IMG/VR virus record: IMGVR_UViG_3300021335_001906
Location: 1 to 38,209 of that record
Strand: one strand, 5' to 3'
DNA length: 38,209 nucleotides
DNA from: a virus
The position numbers and the translations under genes are program-made. Position 1 is the first letter of the stretch; the number at the start of each line of letters is the position of its first letter. The notes beneath the pieces are model-generated. The model was given only the letters and a program-made list of their open reading frames with translations. It searched no databases and was not told where the DNA came from. This document shows positions 22,206 to 30,054 of the stretch, one piece after another.

Positions 22206-22519
22206 TGAGCCTTGAACAGTTTTATGAGAAAGAAATAAATCCAACTTGGGGGACCGAGAAGGAAAAAGAGATACGTCTCAGAATAAAGCTATGTATTGCA
22301 GCATATGCCTATGAGGTTGAAAATGAGAGCATTATGTCAGATCACGAGTTTGACGAAAAATGTAAAGCAGTAAATCTTAACATTAAGACAGGAAATCGAA
22401 AATTAGATAATTGGTTTAAGAAAAACTTTGATCCTTCCACAGGCCAGTGGATACACAGACACCCAGAAAAGCATAAAATAAAATATGTGTACGAAAAGTG
22501 GTATAAGGGGAAAGGATGA
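22205..22519 (+). CDS. Hypothetical protein
   Basis: 104 aa. IRLRIKLCIAAYAYEVENESIMSDHEFDEK resembles the NAD+-dependent DNA ligase-like Ia signature (YYxxDxPxxSDxEYD) with its S-D-H-E-F-D segment; it is a widespread small phage protein. There is no ligase domain here. Function unknown. Confidence 0.65.
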   Translation: MSLEQFYEKEINPTWGTEKEKEIRLRIKLCIAAYAYEVENESIMSDHEFDEKCKAVNLNIKTGNRKLDNWFKKNFDPSTGQWIHRHPEKHKIKYVYEKWYKGKG

Positions 22520-22771
22520 ATGTTTACCATAGAAATGGATGGGGATGAAACCCTAATAACAATATTGGACGCTACCGGTGAGCTAGAGGACGTCGGTATT
22601 CTTCTCTATGACGAATATTGCCATATCAGACAGTGGAACGAAAAGACCCAGATGTTTGATGTAGTTACAATGAAGCCAGAAATGTATTTAAAAATGATGG
22701 AAGCGTGGAAACTACCAGAAGGGGCATATACCCTTGAAAAGACACACAAAAACGAATTTGAAAATATTTGA
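22520..22771 (+). CDS. Hypothetical protein
   Basis: 83 aa, acidic beta-rich N-terminus (MFTIEMDGDETLITILDATG). Start directly after the previous stop; SD AAAGGA. No family recognised. Followed by an A/T tract and the promoter at 22802. Confidence 0.68.
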   Translation: MFTIEMDGDETLITILDATGELEDVGILLYDEYCHIRQWNEKTQMFDVVTMKPEMYLKMMEAWKLPEGAYTLEKTHKNEFENI

Positions 22772-22801
22772 AAAAAAATTAAAAAAAATCGTTCCAACGT
22801 G

Positions 22802-22840
22802 TTGACATTTTGCTTTTAATGTATTATATTAGTAGTATAA
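22802..22840 (+). promoter_or_regulatory. Early promoter with near-palindromic -10 region (family member 4)
   Basis: TTGACA (22802-22807), 17 bp, TATATT (22825-22830). The 17-bp dyad (22824-22840) has one arm mismatch (TAGTATA instead of TAATATA). Leader GGTGAAAAAACGGAG follows. Confidence 0.78.
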
Positions 22841-22862
22841 GGTGAAAAAACGGAGATACATT

Positions 22863-23258
22863 ATGGGTACTGCATCAATGATTGCTTATGAAAAGGCTGA
22901 CGGAACTGTAACGGCGACTTATTGCCACTACGACGGTTACGTTTCTTATAATGGTAAATTATTGGTTCGCAATTACAGCGAATCATATGATGCTGAGGCA
23001 GTTGCCAATGCTGGTTATCTGTCAGGTTTGACTGAAAACCTATACGAGGACCTGGAAAAAGCGGTCCACAAAAATCAATTCCCAGAACAATATTCGGATC
23101 GAAATTCTTACCTAGCTGATGCTGGTGATTATTTTGGTGCTGAATATCTTTATCTTTACGACTCACAGACAAATGAGTGGTTGGTCGCCGATCTTTACGG
23201 TGACGAGTTCCCTTGCTTTAAACCCGTCGAATATTCCTTGGATAAAGAGGCGGCATAA
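22863..23258 (+). CDS. Hypothetical acidic protein
   Basis: 131 aa from the ATG at 22863 with SD CGGAG; the longer frame from a GTG at 22842 would swallow the SD. VTATYCHYDGYVSYNGKLLVRNY is a recurring opening of phage and plasmid proteins that I recognise only by pattern. Single gene between two promoters, likely strongly expressed early. Function unknown. Confidence 0.78.
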   Translation: MGTASMIAYEKADGTVTATYCHYDGYVSYNGKLLVRNYSESYDAEAVANAGYLSGLTENLYEDLEKAVHKNQFPEQYSDRNSYLADAGDYFGAEYLYLYDSQTNEWLVADLYGDEFPCFKPVEYSLDKEAA

Positions 23259-23285
23259 AAAGGTGAAAATAAAGCAAAAAAGTTG

Positions 23286-23314
23286 TTGACATTTGCTTTT
23301 AAATGATATATATT
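23286..23314 (+). promoter_or_regulatory. Early promoter (family member 5, without full palindrome)
   Basis: TTGACA (23286-23291), 17 bp, TATATT (23309-23314), then ACTATATGATG; the dyad seen in other members is only partly kept. Drives the DUF932 gene with SD GAGGAG. Confidence 0.75.
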
Positions 23315-23347
23315 ACTATATGATGATTGAAATTGAGGAGATACATC

Positions 23348-24304
23348 ATGGCACATGAACTTGAAATTGTAGCTGGCCAGGCTCAAATGGCATACCGTGA
23401 ATCCAAAGGCAAGCCTTGGCACGGACTTGGTACTCCCGTACACGACTTTATGACTCCACGTATGATGATGGAGGCAGCTGGTCTTGATTGGGAGGTCGAA
23501 AAGGTTGATACATTCATTCGCTATAAAGGTGATAATGTTGCGACTGGTTCACAAGCTCTCGTACGCTCAAGCGATGGTAAGATCCTAACCCAGGTTGGCC
23601 CTGGTTGGAATCCTGTACAGAATGCTGAGGCGTTTGACTTCTTTACAGAGTTTGTTTCTAACGGTGATATGATTATGGACACCGCTGGTTCGCTCAAGGA
23701 CGGTCAGATCGTCTGGGCTCTTGCTGATGTCCGTGATGGTTTCAGCCTGTTTAACGGTGACGAGGTAAAGGGTTACCTTCTGTTCTCTAACCCACACCAA
23801 TACGGCAAATCAATCGACATTAAATTCGTTATGGAACGTGTCGTTTGCAATAACACCTTGACTGTTGCCCTGAATGAAAAGGGTATGCCTGGTGTCCGTG
23901 TTAATCACCGTTCTGAGTTTAACCCTCAGCGTGTGAAGGAAATCCTTGGACTGTCTCACCAGAGAATTGAAAAATTTGAAGAGGCTGCAAACTTCCTTGG
24001 TTCTAAGCAATACAACAAGTTTGATCTTCAGAAGTTCCTTGTTGAGGTGTTTGGTGAGTCTAAGAAGGAAGGCAAGGAATTGTCTCGCACCGCTCAACGA
24101 GCCATGGACATTGTAGAGTCTCAGCCTGGTGCTGAATTCCGTCCTGGTTCATGGTGGAATGCTTACAATGCAGTCACCTATTTGACTGACCACGAGTTAG
24201 GTCGTTCAGCCGATACTCGGATGACCTCTGCATGGTTCGGTACAAACGCCAAGCGTAAGGTTGATGCTCTCAACGTTGCCTTGGAAATGGCGGAGGCTGC
24301 CTAA
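23348..24304 (+). CDS. DUF932 phage/plasmid-like protein
   Basis: 318 aa. Recognised by the opening AYRESKGKPWHGLGTPV, by WEVEKVDTFI, VRSSDGKILTQVGPGWNPVQNAEAF, GSLKDGQIVWALADV, and by FVMERVVCNNTLTVAL followed by VNHRSEFNPQRVKEILGLS. This family is common on phages and plasmids and may act in replication or anti-defence; function is unproven. The G+C-richer, C-ending codon use suggests high expression. Own promoter upstream. One-base overlap with the next small ORF. Confidence 0.87.
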   Translation: MAHELEIVAGQAQMAYRESKGKPWHGLGTPVHDFMTPRMMMEAAGLDWEVEKVDTFIRYKGDNVATGSQALVRSSDGKILTQVGPGWNPVQNAEAFDFFTEFVSNGDMIMDTAGSLKDGQIVWALADVRDGFSLFNGDEVKGYLLFSNPHQYGKSIDIKFVMERVVCNNTLTVALNEKGMPGVRVNHRSEFNPQRVKEILGLSHQRIEKFEEAANFLGSKQYNKFDLQKFLVEVFGESKKEGKELSRTAQRAMDIVESQPGAEFRPGSWWNAYNAVTYLTDHELGRSADTRMTSAWFGTNAKRKVDALNVALEMAEAA

Positions 24305-24441
24305 TGTTTGACTGGCTGAGCCGTCTTAACACAAAGGTGTCTGAACTGACACCTTTGGAGGTTGTTTTCTGGGGAGTTGTAGGTGCTCTTATTTTACTTA
24401 TTATTGACCATGCTATAATCCCCGGTCGAGGCTTTTTCTAA
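24304..24441 (+). CDS. Small single-pass membrane protein
   Basis: 45 aa; amphipathic start, then one membrane helix (LEVVFWGVVGALILLIIDHA). Its ATG overlaps the DUF932 stop by one base, which implies coupling. Confidence 0.6.
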   Translation: MFDWLSRLNTKVSELTPLEVVFWGVVGALILLIIDHAIIPGRGFF

Positions 24442-24455
24442 ACTAGGAGATCTTA

Positions 24456-24692
24456 ATGGAGGAAGCACCCAAAAAGATTATTTTGCTCAGTGAGGTAATT
24501 GAGCAAAAACTCCGCAAGGAAAGGGAACTAGAGTTCTACCAAAAAGAGCTCGAGAAATTACAGGAAAAAATGTATTGGCTCAGGCGTGAGGTAGACTTAA
24601 CAAATACTATCATTCGTGTGATTGAAAATGAACAAGTTATAGATATAAGGGACGAAATGTCCAAGAAACTTATAGAGAGGTCAGACGAATGA
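24456..24692 (+). CDS. Coiled-coil hypothetical protein
   Basis: 78 aa; residues 10-45 are a strong heptad-type coiled coil with Glu/Lys/Leu. SD TAGGAG 9 nt before the ATG. ATGA overlap with the next gene. Confidence 0.7.
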   Translation: MEEAPKKIILLSEVIEQKLRKERELEFYQKELEKLQEKMYWLRREVDLTNTIIRVIENEQVIDIRDEMSKKLIERSDE

Positions 24693-24937
24693 CTTGGTTT
24701 TTACTCGTGCTATTCGCACAATGGGAAGAAGTTCCTGCTTTTGTTTTTACGAATCCAACATTTGAAACACAAGAAGAATGTATGGAATCAATGCAAAATC
24801 AGGAAGATATACAAAAATACGTACAGAGATTGGTTATAGAGTTTGCTCGACCAATGCCTATTGTGGGTGTAGCATGTATAAACGAACAACAATTGCAGAG
24901 AGATTTGATTCCCTATCTCGAAGGGAAAGCAATTTAA
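24689..24937 (+). CDS. Hypothetical protein with N-terminal hydrophobic segment
   Basis: 82 aa: MTWFLLVLFAQWE is a short signal or anchor-like start; two later cysteines (EECMES, GVACIN) could form a disulphide if exported. No family recognised. Confidence 0.62.
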   Translation: MTWFLLVLFAQWEEVPAFVFTNPTFETQEECMESMQNQEDIQKYVQRLVIEFARPMPIVGVACINEQQLQRDLIPYLEGKAI

Positions 24938-24952
24938 AAGGTACTTTAGATA

Positions 24953-25198
24953 ATGATGACACCACTTGAAATATCTGAATATAAAAATAGATGGATGGCC
25001 TCCGACGATAATTATAGGGTAGCAGTCCATAGTGATTTGGAAAGTTCTGCGAAGGATTGGTGTAAACGCCACCTAGAAAAACAAAGTTGGCATGTGGTCC
25101 GATGGACCGACGTGTACCAGCACACGTTTTATTTTGAGGATTTAATCCAAAGCCAAAGTTTTTCTATGGAATTAAATAATAGGTTTAGAGGTACATAA
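24953..25198 (+). CDS. Hypothetical protein
   Basis: 81 aa, Trp-rich (four to five Trp), with KDWCKRHLEKQSWHVVRW. Possible second start two bases away is out of frame. One-base overlap with the next gene. Confidence 0.65.
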   Translation: MMTPLEISEYKNRWMASDDNYRVAVHSDLESSAKDWCKRHLEKQSWHVVRWTDVYQHTFYFEDLIQSQSFSMELNNRFRGT

Positions 25199-25497
25199 TG
25201 CGAGAAGGATACTACGATTATATGCTTCGGCGATATAAGGAAGAAACTCAAAGGGAGGAACCATCAATGGAAGAAGGACCATTTAAATCAGCTTTTGATT
25301 CTGACACTGAAGGTGTAATTCGTAGGGAAATGTCGACGTATCGTTGGCGCAATGGCACTATGTATAAAGATGTAGTCACCAGAGTTTATTCTGCCGATGG
25401 CGATTATCACGACACAAGTACCACAACACCGCTTGCCGAACCAAATGTGGAATCCTTTAATCCGAGAGGGCCAAAACAGCTTAATTTTTCTTTTTAA
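25198..25497 (+). CDS. Hypothetical protein
   Basis: 99 aa, hydrophilic, Thr/Glu/Arg-rich, probably partly disordered. No family recognised. It immediately precedes the SHMT gene. Confidence 0.65.
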   Translation: MREGYYDYMLRRYKEETQREEPSMEEGPFKSAFDSDTEGVIRREMSTYRWRNGTMYKDVVTRVYSADGDYHDTSTTTPLAEPNVESFNPRGPKQLNFSF

Positions 25498-25515
25498 TTT
25501 TGGAGTGAATTATTA

Positions 25516-26658
25516 ATGGACAGCAGAATTAGTGCAATTCTTGCACGAGAAGCAGACAGACAACACACAACAATTGAACTAATCGCAAGTGAAAATTTTG
25601 CAAGTGATGCTGTCATGGATTTAGCAGGAAGTTGTTTTACAAACAAATATGCCGAAGGTTATCCTGGAAAACGATATTATAATGGCTGTATGCATATGGA
25701 CGAGATTGAACGGTTGGCGATTGACCAGCTGAAGGAAATCTATGACGTAAAATTTGCAAACGTACAGCCACACTCTGGTGCAAATGCCAATGTTGCTGTA
25801 TTTCAAGCCTTTTTAAAGCCAGGAGATAAAATCCTCGGTATGGATCTAGCATCTGGCGGCCACCTATCTCACGGTGCTCCAGTAAATATTTCTGGTAAAA
25901 ACTACGAAGCACATCATTATGGTGTTGATGATGCTGGTTGGTTGGACTATGATGCAATAATGCGGCAAGCAGCAGAAGTTAACCCGGCAATGATTATTGC
26001 TGGTGCTTCCGCATATCCTCGGCAGATTGATTGGGAAGCGTTCCGTGTTATTGCAGACCAGGTTGGTGCTCTACTGATGGTTGATATGGCTCATTATTCA
26101 GGGCTGATTGCTGGTGGAGTTTATGATAATCCTTGTGATTATGCAGATATCGTAACCAGTACGACTCATAAAACGCTACGAGGGCCTCGTGGTGGTATTA
26201 TTCTTTGGAACGATGATGCCTTTACCAAAAAGATTAATAGTGCTGTTTTCCCAGGAACTCAAGGCGGTCCACTAATGAATATCATTGCCGCAAAGGCTCA
26301 ATGTTTTATTGAAGCAAACACACCTGAGTTTAAAGAATATGCGGCTCAAGTCGTACGTAATGCAAAGGCAATGTGTGACACCCTACGTCAACGTGAATTG
26401 ACGGTACAGACTGGTGGAACTGATAGTCATATCATTCTGATTGATCTAAAGGACAGTAGACATAGTGGTCGTGAAGCAGCAGATCTTCTTGAAACTGTTG
26501 GTGATATTACAGTAAATAAAAATGGTATTCCTAACGATCCTAGATCATTTATGGAAACAAGTGGCATCCGAATTGGAACTGCTGCGGAGACAACTCGAGG
26601 CCACGACGAAATGTGGTTCCGTCAACTAGCCCATAAAATTGCAGATATTCTGGAGTAA
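25516..26658 (+). CDS. glyA: Serine hydroxymethyltransferase
   Basis: 380 aa PLP enzyme converting serine + THF to glycine + 5,10-methylene-THF, the one-carbon donor for thymidylate. Motifs: IASENFAS (23-30), YAEGYPGKRYYNGC (45-58), VQPHSGANAN (83-92), MVDMAHYSGLIAGG, and the PLP lysine K219 in STTHKTLRGPRGG. C-terminal SGIRIGTAAETTRG is the substrate carboxylate-binding Arg block. Slightly shorter than E. coli GlyA (417 aa), mainly at the C-terminus. Active-site residues look intact. Phage SHMT is rare but fits thymidylate supply, and its product glycine feeds the ALAS of this phage. Confidence 0.95.
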   Translation: MDSRISAILAREADRQHTTIELIASENFASDAVMDLAGSCFTNKYAEGYPGKRYYNGCMHMDEIERLAIDQLKEIYDVKFANVQPHSGANANVAVFQAFLKPGDKILGMDLASGGHLSHGAPVNISGKNYEAHHYGVDDAGWLDYDAIMRQAAEVNPAMIIAGASAYPRQIDWEAFRVIADQVGALLMVDMAHYSGLIAGGVYDNPCDYADIVTSTTHKTLRGPRGGIILWNDDAFTKKINSAVFPGTQGGPLMNIIAAKAQCFIEANTPEFKEYAAQVVRNAKAMCDTLRQRELTVQTGGTDSHIILIDLKDSRHSGREAADLLETVGDITVNKNGIPNDPRSFMETSGIRIGTAAETTRGHDEMWFRQLAHKIADILE

Positions 26659-26659
26659 T

Positions 26660-27238
26660 ATGAAAGTTAAAATAGGACCCTATCCCAACAGATGGATCAG
26701 TAATATCCATACAAATTATATGAACGATAAGTATGGATACGTAGATTGGCCACGAGCTAAGGAATATACTAGATTTGAACGATTCCTTGAAAAGTTCGAG
26801 GATCTGTTACAGAGCATATATAACTGTACGATTAATCTATTCATCGATCGCAGAGAACAAAAAGTTAAGGTTCACATTGATCCATGGGACACTTGGAGCA
26901 TGGATTATATACTTGCTCCTATTATCTTGCCTATGCTCAAACAGTTACAGAAAACTAAACACGGTGCTCCGTTTGTTGATAATGCCGACGTGCCAAAAGA
27001 ACTTCGTGCTACAAAAAAACAAATTGAAGCCTACGGTATGAACGGTGAAGTTGATCCTAAACATTTTGCTCGTTGGGATTGGGTTATGGATGAAATGATA
27101 TATGCCTTTGATTGCAAGGCAAATAAGGACGATGTGTTTATTCGTTTTGAAGATAGAGAAGAAATGAAAGCAGAACAAGAAAGAATAAGTAATGGCTTCC
27201 GACTATTCGGAAAATACTTTGAGAACTTATGGGATTAA
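26660..27238 (+). CDS. Conserved T4-like phage protein of unknown function
   Basis: 192 aa from the ATG at 26660 (GGAG just upstream, one base after the SHMT stop). Opening KVKIGPYPNRWI, IDRREQKVKVHIDPWDTWSMDYILAPIILPMLKQL and the RWDWVMDEMIYAF block form a signature I recall from T4-like cyanophages. HIDPWDTWSMD looks like a conserved core. Function unknown. Confidence 0.78.
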   Translation: MKVKIGPYPNRWISNIHTNYMNDKYGYVDWPRAKEYTRFERFLEKFEDLLQSIYNCTINLFIDRREQKVKVHIDPWDTWSMDYILAPIILPMLKQLQKTKHGAPFVDNADVPKELRATKKQIEAYGMNGEVDPKHFARWDWVMDEMIYAFDCKANKDDVFIRFEDREEMKAEQERISNGFRLFGKYFENLWD

Positions 27239-27239
27239 A

Positions 27240-27671
27240 ATGTTAATACTTTTGAATGATGATTGGCAATTAGGACATATAAACGACGATCCGGTTCGGC
27301 CGCATTTAACAAAGGAATGGCGGACATCTGATGGGCGTGAAGTCTATGGCTTGACAGAAGAAGGCGATGGTATTATGAGAGCTGTCGTATGTGTCGCATA
27401 CACGAAAGGTGTTGGTATCACCGAGGATGATCTAAACAATACTGACGAACCAGATACTGCAATGTTCTATACAGTATGGAGTTATGCTAGAGGTGCTGGT
27501 AGACAAATTATTTTTGATACAGCCGATGTCATTAAACGAGAAAAGCCACACATTAAGCGGTTTTGTACATTGAGTCCTTTAACCGAAATGGCTGAAAAGT
27601 TCCATCTTCGGAACGGTGCTAAATTTTTACGGCGGGGTGAAACCTGTCAGAACTTTGAATATGAAATATGA
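27240..27671 (+). CDS. Conserved phage protein, possibly acetyltransferase-like
   Basis: 143 aa from the ATG at 27240; an upstream in-frame ATG at 27192 would overlap the previous gene by 47 nt. RAVVCVAYTKGVGITEDDL, FYTVWSYARGAGRQII and CTLSPLTEMAEKFHLRNGAKFL form a GNAT-like ending (N-terminal V/A motif, then FHLRNGAKFL). Present in T4-like cyanophages as I recall. Catalytic role not established. Confidence 0.68.
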   Translation: MLILLNDDWQLGHINDDPVRPHLTKEWRTSDGREVYGLTEEGDGIMRAVVCVAYTKGVGITEDDLNNTDEPDTAMFYTVWSYARGAGRQIIFDTADVIKREKPHIKRFCTLSPLTEMAEKFHLRNGAKFLRRGETCQNFEYEI

Positions 27672-27677
27672 GGGCCA

Positions 27678-28067
27678 ATGAACTTGGACGAGACTACTAC
27701 TCAGCAAGAATTTAAGGAAGCTTCCAGAGAAAATAGAGCATCAGCACTTGCGGCTGAGCTTTCAAAGGAACGCAAGCGATTAAAACAGGAACTTGCTGAA
27801 TTACAAAGTGAGGTTGAGGACCTCACACCAACTACCCCTACTGGAACTTTGGACTGGTATGTAAAATGGATTGCTATGATCCTTGCAGTTATAGGGGTCT
27901 TTTCAATAAGTGCCAATTTTGTACAGATTGGTCAAATAGCATATATCCTCAGCTCAATGGGCTGGGTGTTTGTAGGTATGCAATGGGGCGATAGAGCAAT
28001 TATGATTGGATCCAGTATCAGTGGGACCGCAGTTGCTATGAATCTAGTATCCTCACTTTCTTTATAA
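27678..28067 (+). CDS. Coiled-coil membrane protein
   Basis: 129 aa. Residues 10-50 are a charged coiled coil, 57-75 and further hydrophobic blocks (WYVKWIAMILAVIGVFSIS, IAYILSSMGWVFVGMQ, and a C-terminal stretch) make two or three membrane helices. The N-terminus is likely cytoplasmic. No family recognised. Followed by a weak TTTCTTT/AAAGAAA stem at 28057-28075 and the promoter at 28121. Confidence 0.72.
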   Translation: MNLDETTTQQEFKEASRENRASALAAELSKERKRLKQELAELQSEVEDLTPTTPTGTLDWYVKWIAMILAVIGVFSISANFVQIGQIAYILSSMGWVFVGMQWGDRAIMIGSSISGTAVAMNLVSSLSL

Positions 28068-28120
28068 CAAAGAAATATATCGTTATAACAAAAAAATTTA
28101 AAATAATTTTAAAAAAAGGG

Positions 28121-28160
28121 TTGACATTTGCTCATAGTATGGTAGTATAGTTATATAAGG
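28121..28160 (+). promoter_or_regulatory. Early promoter (family member 6)
   Basis: TTGACA (28121-28126), 16 bp, TAGTAT (28143-28148), then AGTTATATAAGG as in member 7. Preceded by A/T tracts (28085-28117) that may act as an UP element. Palindrome imperfect. Confidence 0.7.
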
Positions 28161-28182
28161 TTTGAAAAACGGAGAAATTCTT

Positions 28183-28437
28183 ATGAAAAACTATGTAACT
28201 GGATATCAATACTCTGGCAAAAATGCAGCTATCTTGGCAGCTGTTGGTGTGGATTCTGTTTGCACATTTAAACAAGCTGTTCGTGAGATGGGTGTATCCG
28301 GAAAGAATATGAAGGGCATCAAGGCTGTTGCTTCTCTGTTCCGTTTCTCTAAGGAATTGGATGAAGAAGGAAATCGTAAGATGATCTGGTATTCTGTATT
28401 TGATGCTGAGGCTGTCCTTGCTCGTAAGGCAGCCTAA
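28183..28437 (+). CDS. Small hypothetical protein
   Basis: 84 aa from the ATG at 28183 (SD CGGAG). Single gene between two promoters of the palindromic family. DSVCTFKQAVREMGVSGKN suggests a small helical DNA- or protein-binding fold, without proof. Confidence 0.75.
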   Translation: MKNYVTGYQYSGKNAAILAAVGVDSVCTFKQAVREMGVSGKNMKGIKAVASLFRFSKELDEEGNRKMIWYSVFDAEAVLARKAA

Positions 28438-28465
28438 AAAAGTTGAAATTTTTTTAAAAAAATGG

Positions 28466-28505
28466 TTGACTTTTACTATAGATGGTATATATTAGTTATA
28501 TAAGG
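28466..28505 (+). promoter_or_regulatory. Early promoter (family member 7)
   Basis: TTGACT (28466-28471), 16 bp, TATATT (28488-28493), then AGTTATATAAGG. A/T tract (28446-28462) upstream. Confidence 0.75.
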
Positions 28506-28525
28506 TGAAAAAAAGGAAATATATT

Positions 28526-28840
28526 ATGAGTTCTGTTGCTGTTATCCACTCTGCTTTTCTTGACGTAAATGAGGCACCTCGTACGGTTGCTCTCGTTGAG
28601 GTTGGCGAACGTACTGGTGATGAAGCCTTAGAATATGCTTATCGCTGGACACAAAATATCATGGACAGCTGGTCAAAGAAAATGCCACAAGATGGCAATG
28701 ATGACGTTACTGTTATGGCTCCCTTGGAAGTTGTTGACGGTATTGAATACGGTTTGCGTTCAACATCTATGGGTGACCAAATGTTCTTTGAAGGCAAAAA
28801 ATACGAAGTTGCCGCTGTTGGGTTTAAAGAGATCGCTTAA
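28526..28840 (+). CDS. Hypothetical protein
   Basis: 104 aa, beta-rich with a GDEALEYAYRWTQNIMDSW helix. First gene after the promoter at 28466. No family recognised. Followed by a gene 12 nt downstream. Confidence 0.75.
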   Translation: MSSVAVIHSAFLDVNEAPRTVALVEVGERTGDEALEYAYRWTQNIMDSWSKKMPQDGNDDVTVMAPLEVVDGIEYGLRSTSMGDQMFFEGKKYEVAAVGFKEIA

Positions 28841-28852
28841 TAGGAGATCATT

Positions 28853-29395
28853 ATGACTACTCTTCTTCAACACATCGAATCCCTCAACGCCGAAAAACAG
28901 GCGTGGTTGGATGCCAACCCTGGCTCTTGGACTGGTATGATCACTACTGATCTCGCCCATTGGGCTGAGTACGGTGTGCATACCGTCGAGGATTTCAAGC
29001 GGCATGAGCTTGAGTCCTTTATCTGGGACGCGTATAAGGATGCGTATGGCATCCGCCCTCGTTTTATGGATTTTGAGGCCATGTCAATGGAAGAGTTGCA
29101 GAAGGAGGCCGACCAAGTCGCTGAGGCTGCTCGTGAACAATACGAGCTAGAAGTAGCCCAAACTGAGGCCGATCTTCGTGAGTTCAAAGAATTGGTTCAA
29201 AAGACCATCGATATGGGTGCCGGTGATGAAGATACCGCTCTTCGCTGGTTGACTCAAGGTGATGATTTTTATCACGGTCAGGATGTCGAACATTGGGTTT
29301 GGAACCGAGGCATTCTATTTACTGACTATGGCCGTGAGCTGGTCAAGCGGTTGGAAAACATTGTTGAATTTACTGAATGGGAGGCAGCAGCATGA
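28853..29395 (+). CDS. Hypothetical Glu/Ala-rich protein
   Basis: 180 aa, acidic, long helices (EELQKEADQVAEAAREQYELE). Central YGIRPRFMDFEAMSMEELQ is a possible conserved block. More C- and G-ending codons than neighbours, so likely highly expressed. TAGGAG before the ATG. ATGA overlap with the next gene. Confidence 0.75.
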   Translation: MTTLLQHIESLNAEKQAWLDANPGSWTGMITTDLAHWAEYGVHTVEDFKRHELESFIWDAYKDAYGIRPRFMDFEAMSMEELQKEADQVAEAAREQYELEVAQTEADLREFKELVQKTIDMGAGDEDTALRWLTQGDDFYHGQDVEHWVWNRGILFTDYGRELVKRLENIVEFTEWEAAA

Positions 29396-29616
29396 TTACA
29401 TATGAAGGAACAGAGGTTCCGGAATTAACCCGGATTAACGATCCGATTGATGATTTTGACATTAAGCAATATCGTATTTATCTTGCGGACAAGATTGATG
29501 AGGATATTTCAAACCTATACCAGGGTCCTCGTCTGCTACGTCGGCGGTTTGGCCTTAATAGAGATGAGGCTATAGAAATTTTCTATGAATGGTTCGAGGA
29601 TACATACAATGATTAA
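29392..29616 (+). CDS. Hypothetical acidic protein
   Basis: 74 aa from the ATGA-coupled start at 29392, chosen over 29377 because GGGAGG (29379-29384) is 7 nt upstream. Very acidic with RLLRRRFGLNRDEAIEIF as the basic-helix part. No family recognised. Confidence 0.7.
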   Translation: MITYEGTEVPELTRINDPIDDFDIKQYRIYLADKIDEDISNLYQGPRLLRRRFGLNRDEAIEIFYEWFEDTYND

Positions 29617-29818
29617 TACTGAAACTATTTCAATTGGCTTGGCCGTATTTCTTCTAGTATTTGGTTTTACATATGCAATGCTGTCTGCAGCAGAACTGCC
29701 TGATGTTTGGTTTAGTCATTCCACTGGTGAGTGTGTCAAAGTTCTAAACTATGTTGAGGCTGACCAATATTCATGTGAAAATCTTCCTGAAAAATTCCAT
29801 CACGTATGGGTGCAATAA
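29609..29818 (+). CDS. Small membrane or exported protein
   Basis: 69 aa from the ATG at 29609 (GAGGA upstream), overlapping the previous stop by 8 nt. Residues 5-25 are hydrophobic (ISIGLAVFLLVFGFTYAML). Two cysteines follow in the outer part (TGECVKV, QYSCENL). A disulphide-bearing periplasmic tail is possible. Confidence 0.65.
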   Translation: MINTETISIGLAVFLLVFGFTYAMLSAAELPDVWFSHSTGECVKVLNYVEADQYSCENLPEKFHHVWVQ

Positions 29819-30054
29819 TGAATACATATAAAGTTGAAGATTTATTCCAGGATGATCCAAACGATGCAAATAACGTCATCTTTACTATTCCAGAGGAAAT
29901 ATGTGAGGAGATAGGTTTAAGACCTGGCGATACAATTGAATGGGAAACCGATAATGGTTCCTTGGTATTCCGTAAAAAGGAGCAGACCAGAGAGGAGTAC
30001 GAGGAGATGAGAGCACAAAAAATCCTCGATAATCCTGGGTTTGAGGTAGAATGA
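29818..30054 (+). CDS. AbrB/SpoVT-like DNA-binding protein
   Basis: 78 aa from the ATG at 29818 (TAATG overlap with the previous stop). NVIFTIPEEICEEIGLRPGDTIEW matches the swapped-hairpin AbrB motif (V-x-I-P-x-x-I-x-x-x-L-x-x-G-D-x-I-x-W). The C-terminal tail is acidic (TREEYEEMRAQ). Such proteins bind DNA as dimers or are antitoxins; no toxin is evident here. It could be the regulator of the palindromic promoters, which is only inference. Confidence 0.72.
   Translation: MNTYKVEDLFQDDPNDANNVIFTIPEEICEEIGLRPGDTIEWETDNGSLVFRKKEQTREEYEEMRAQKILDNPGFEVE

Noticed and set aside
22842-22862. N-terminal extensions reading MKKRRYI-like before the genes at 22863, 28526, 23348 and 28183
   Set aside because: They are the translated shared leader, which contains the SD for the real ATG; similarity is explained by the leader sequence.
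28057-28075. TTTCTTT/AAAGAAA stem as a terminator
   Set aside because: Seven A-U pairs only and no T run after it; probably too weak.
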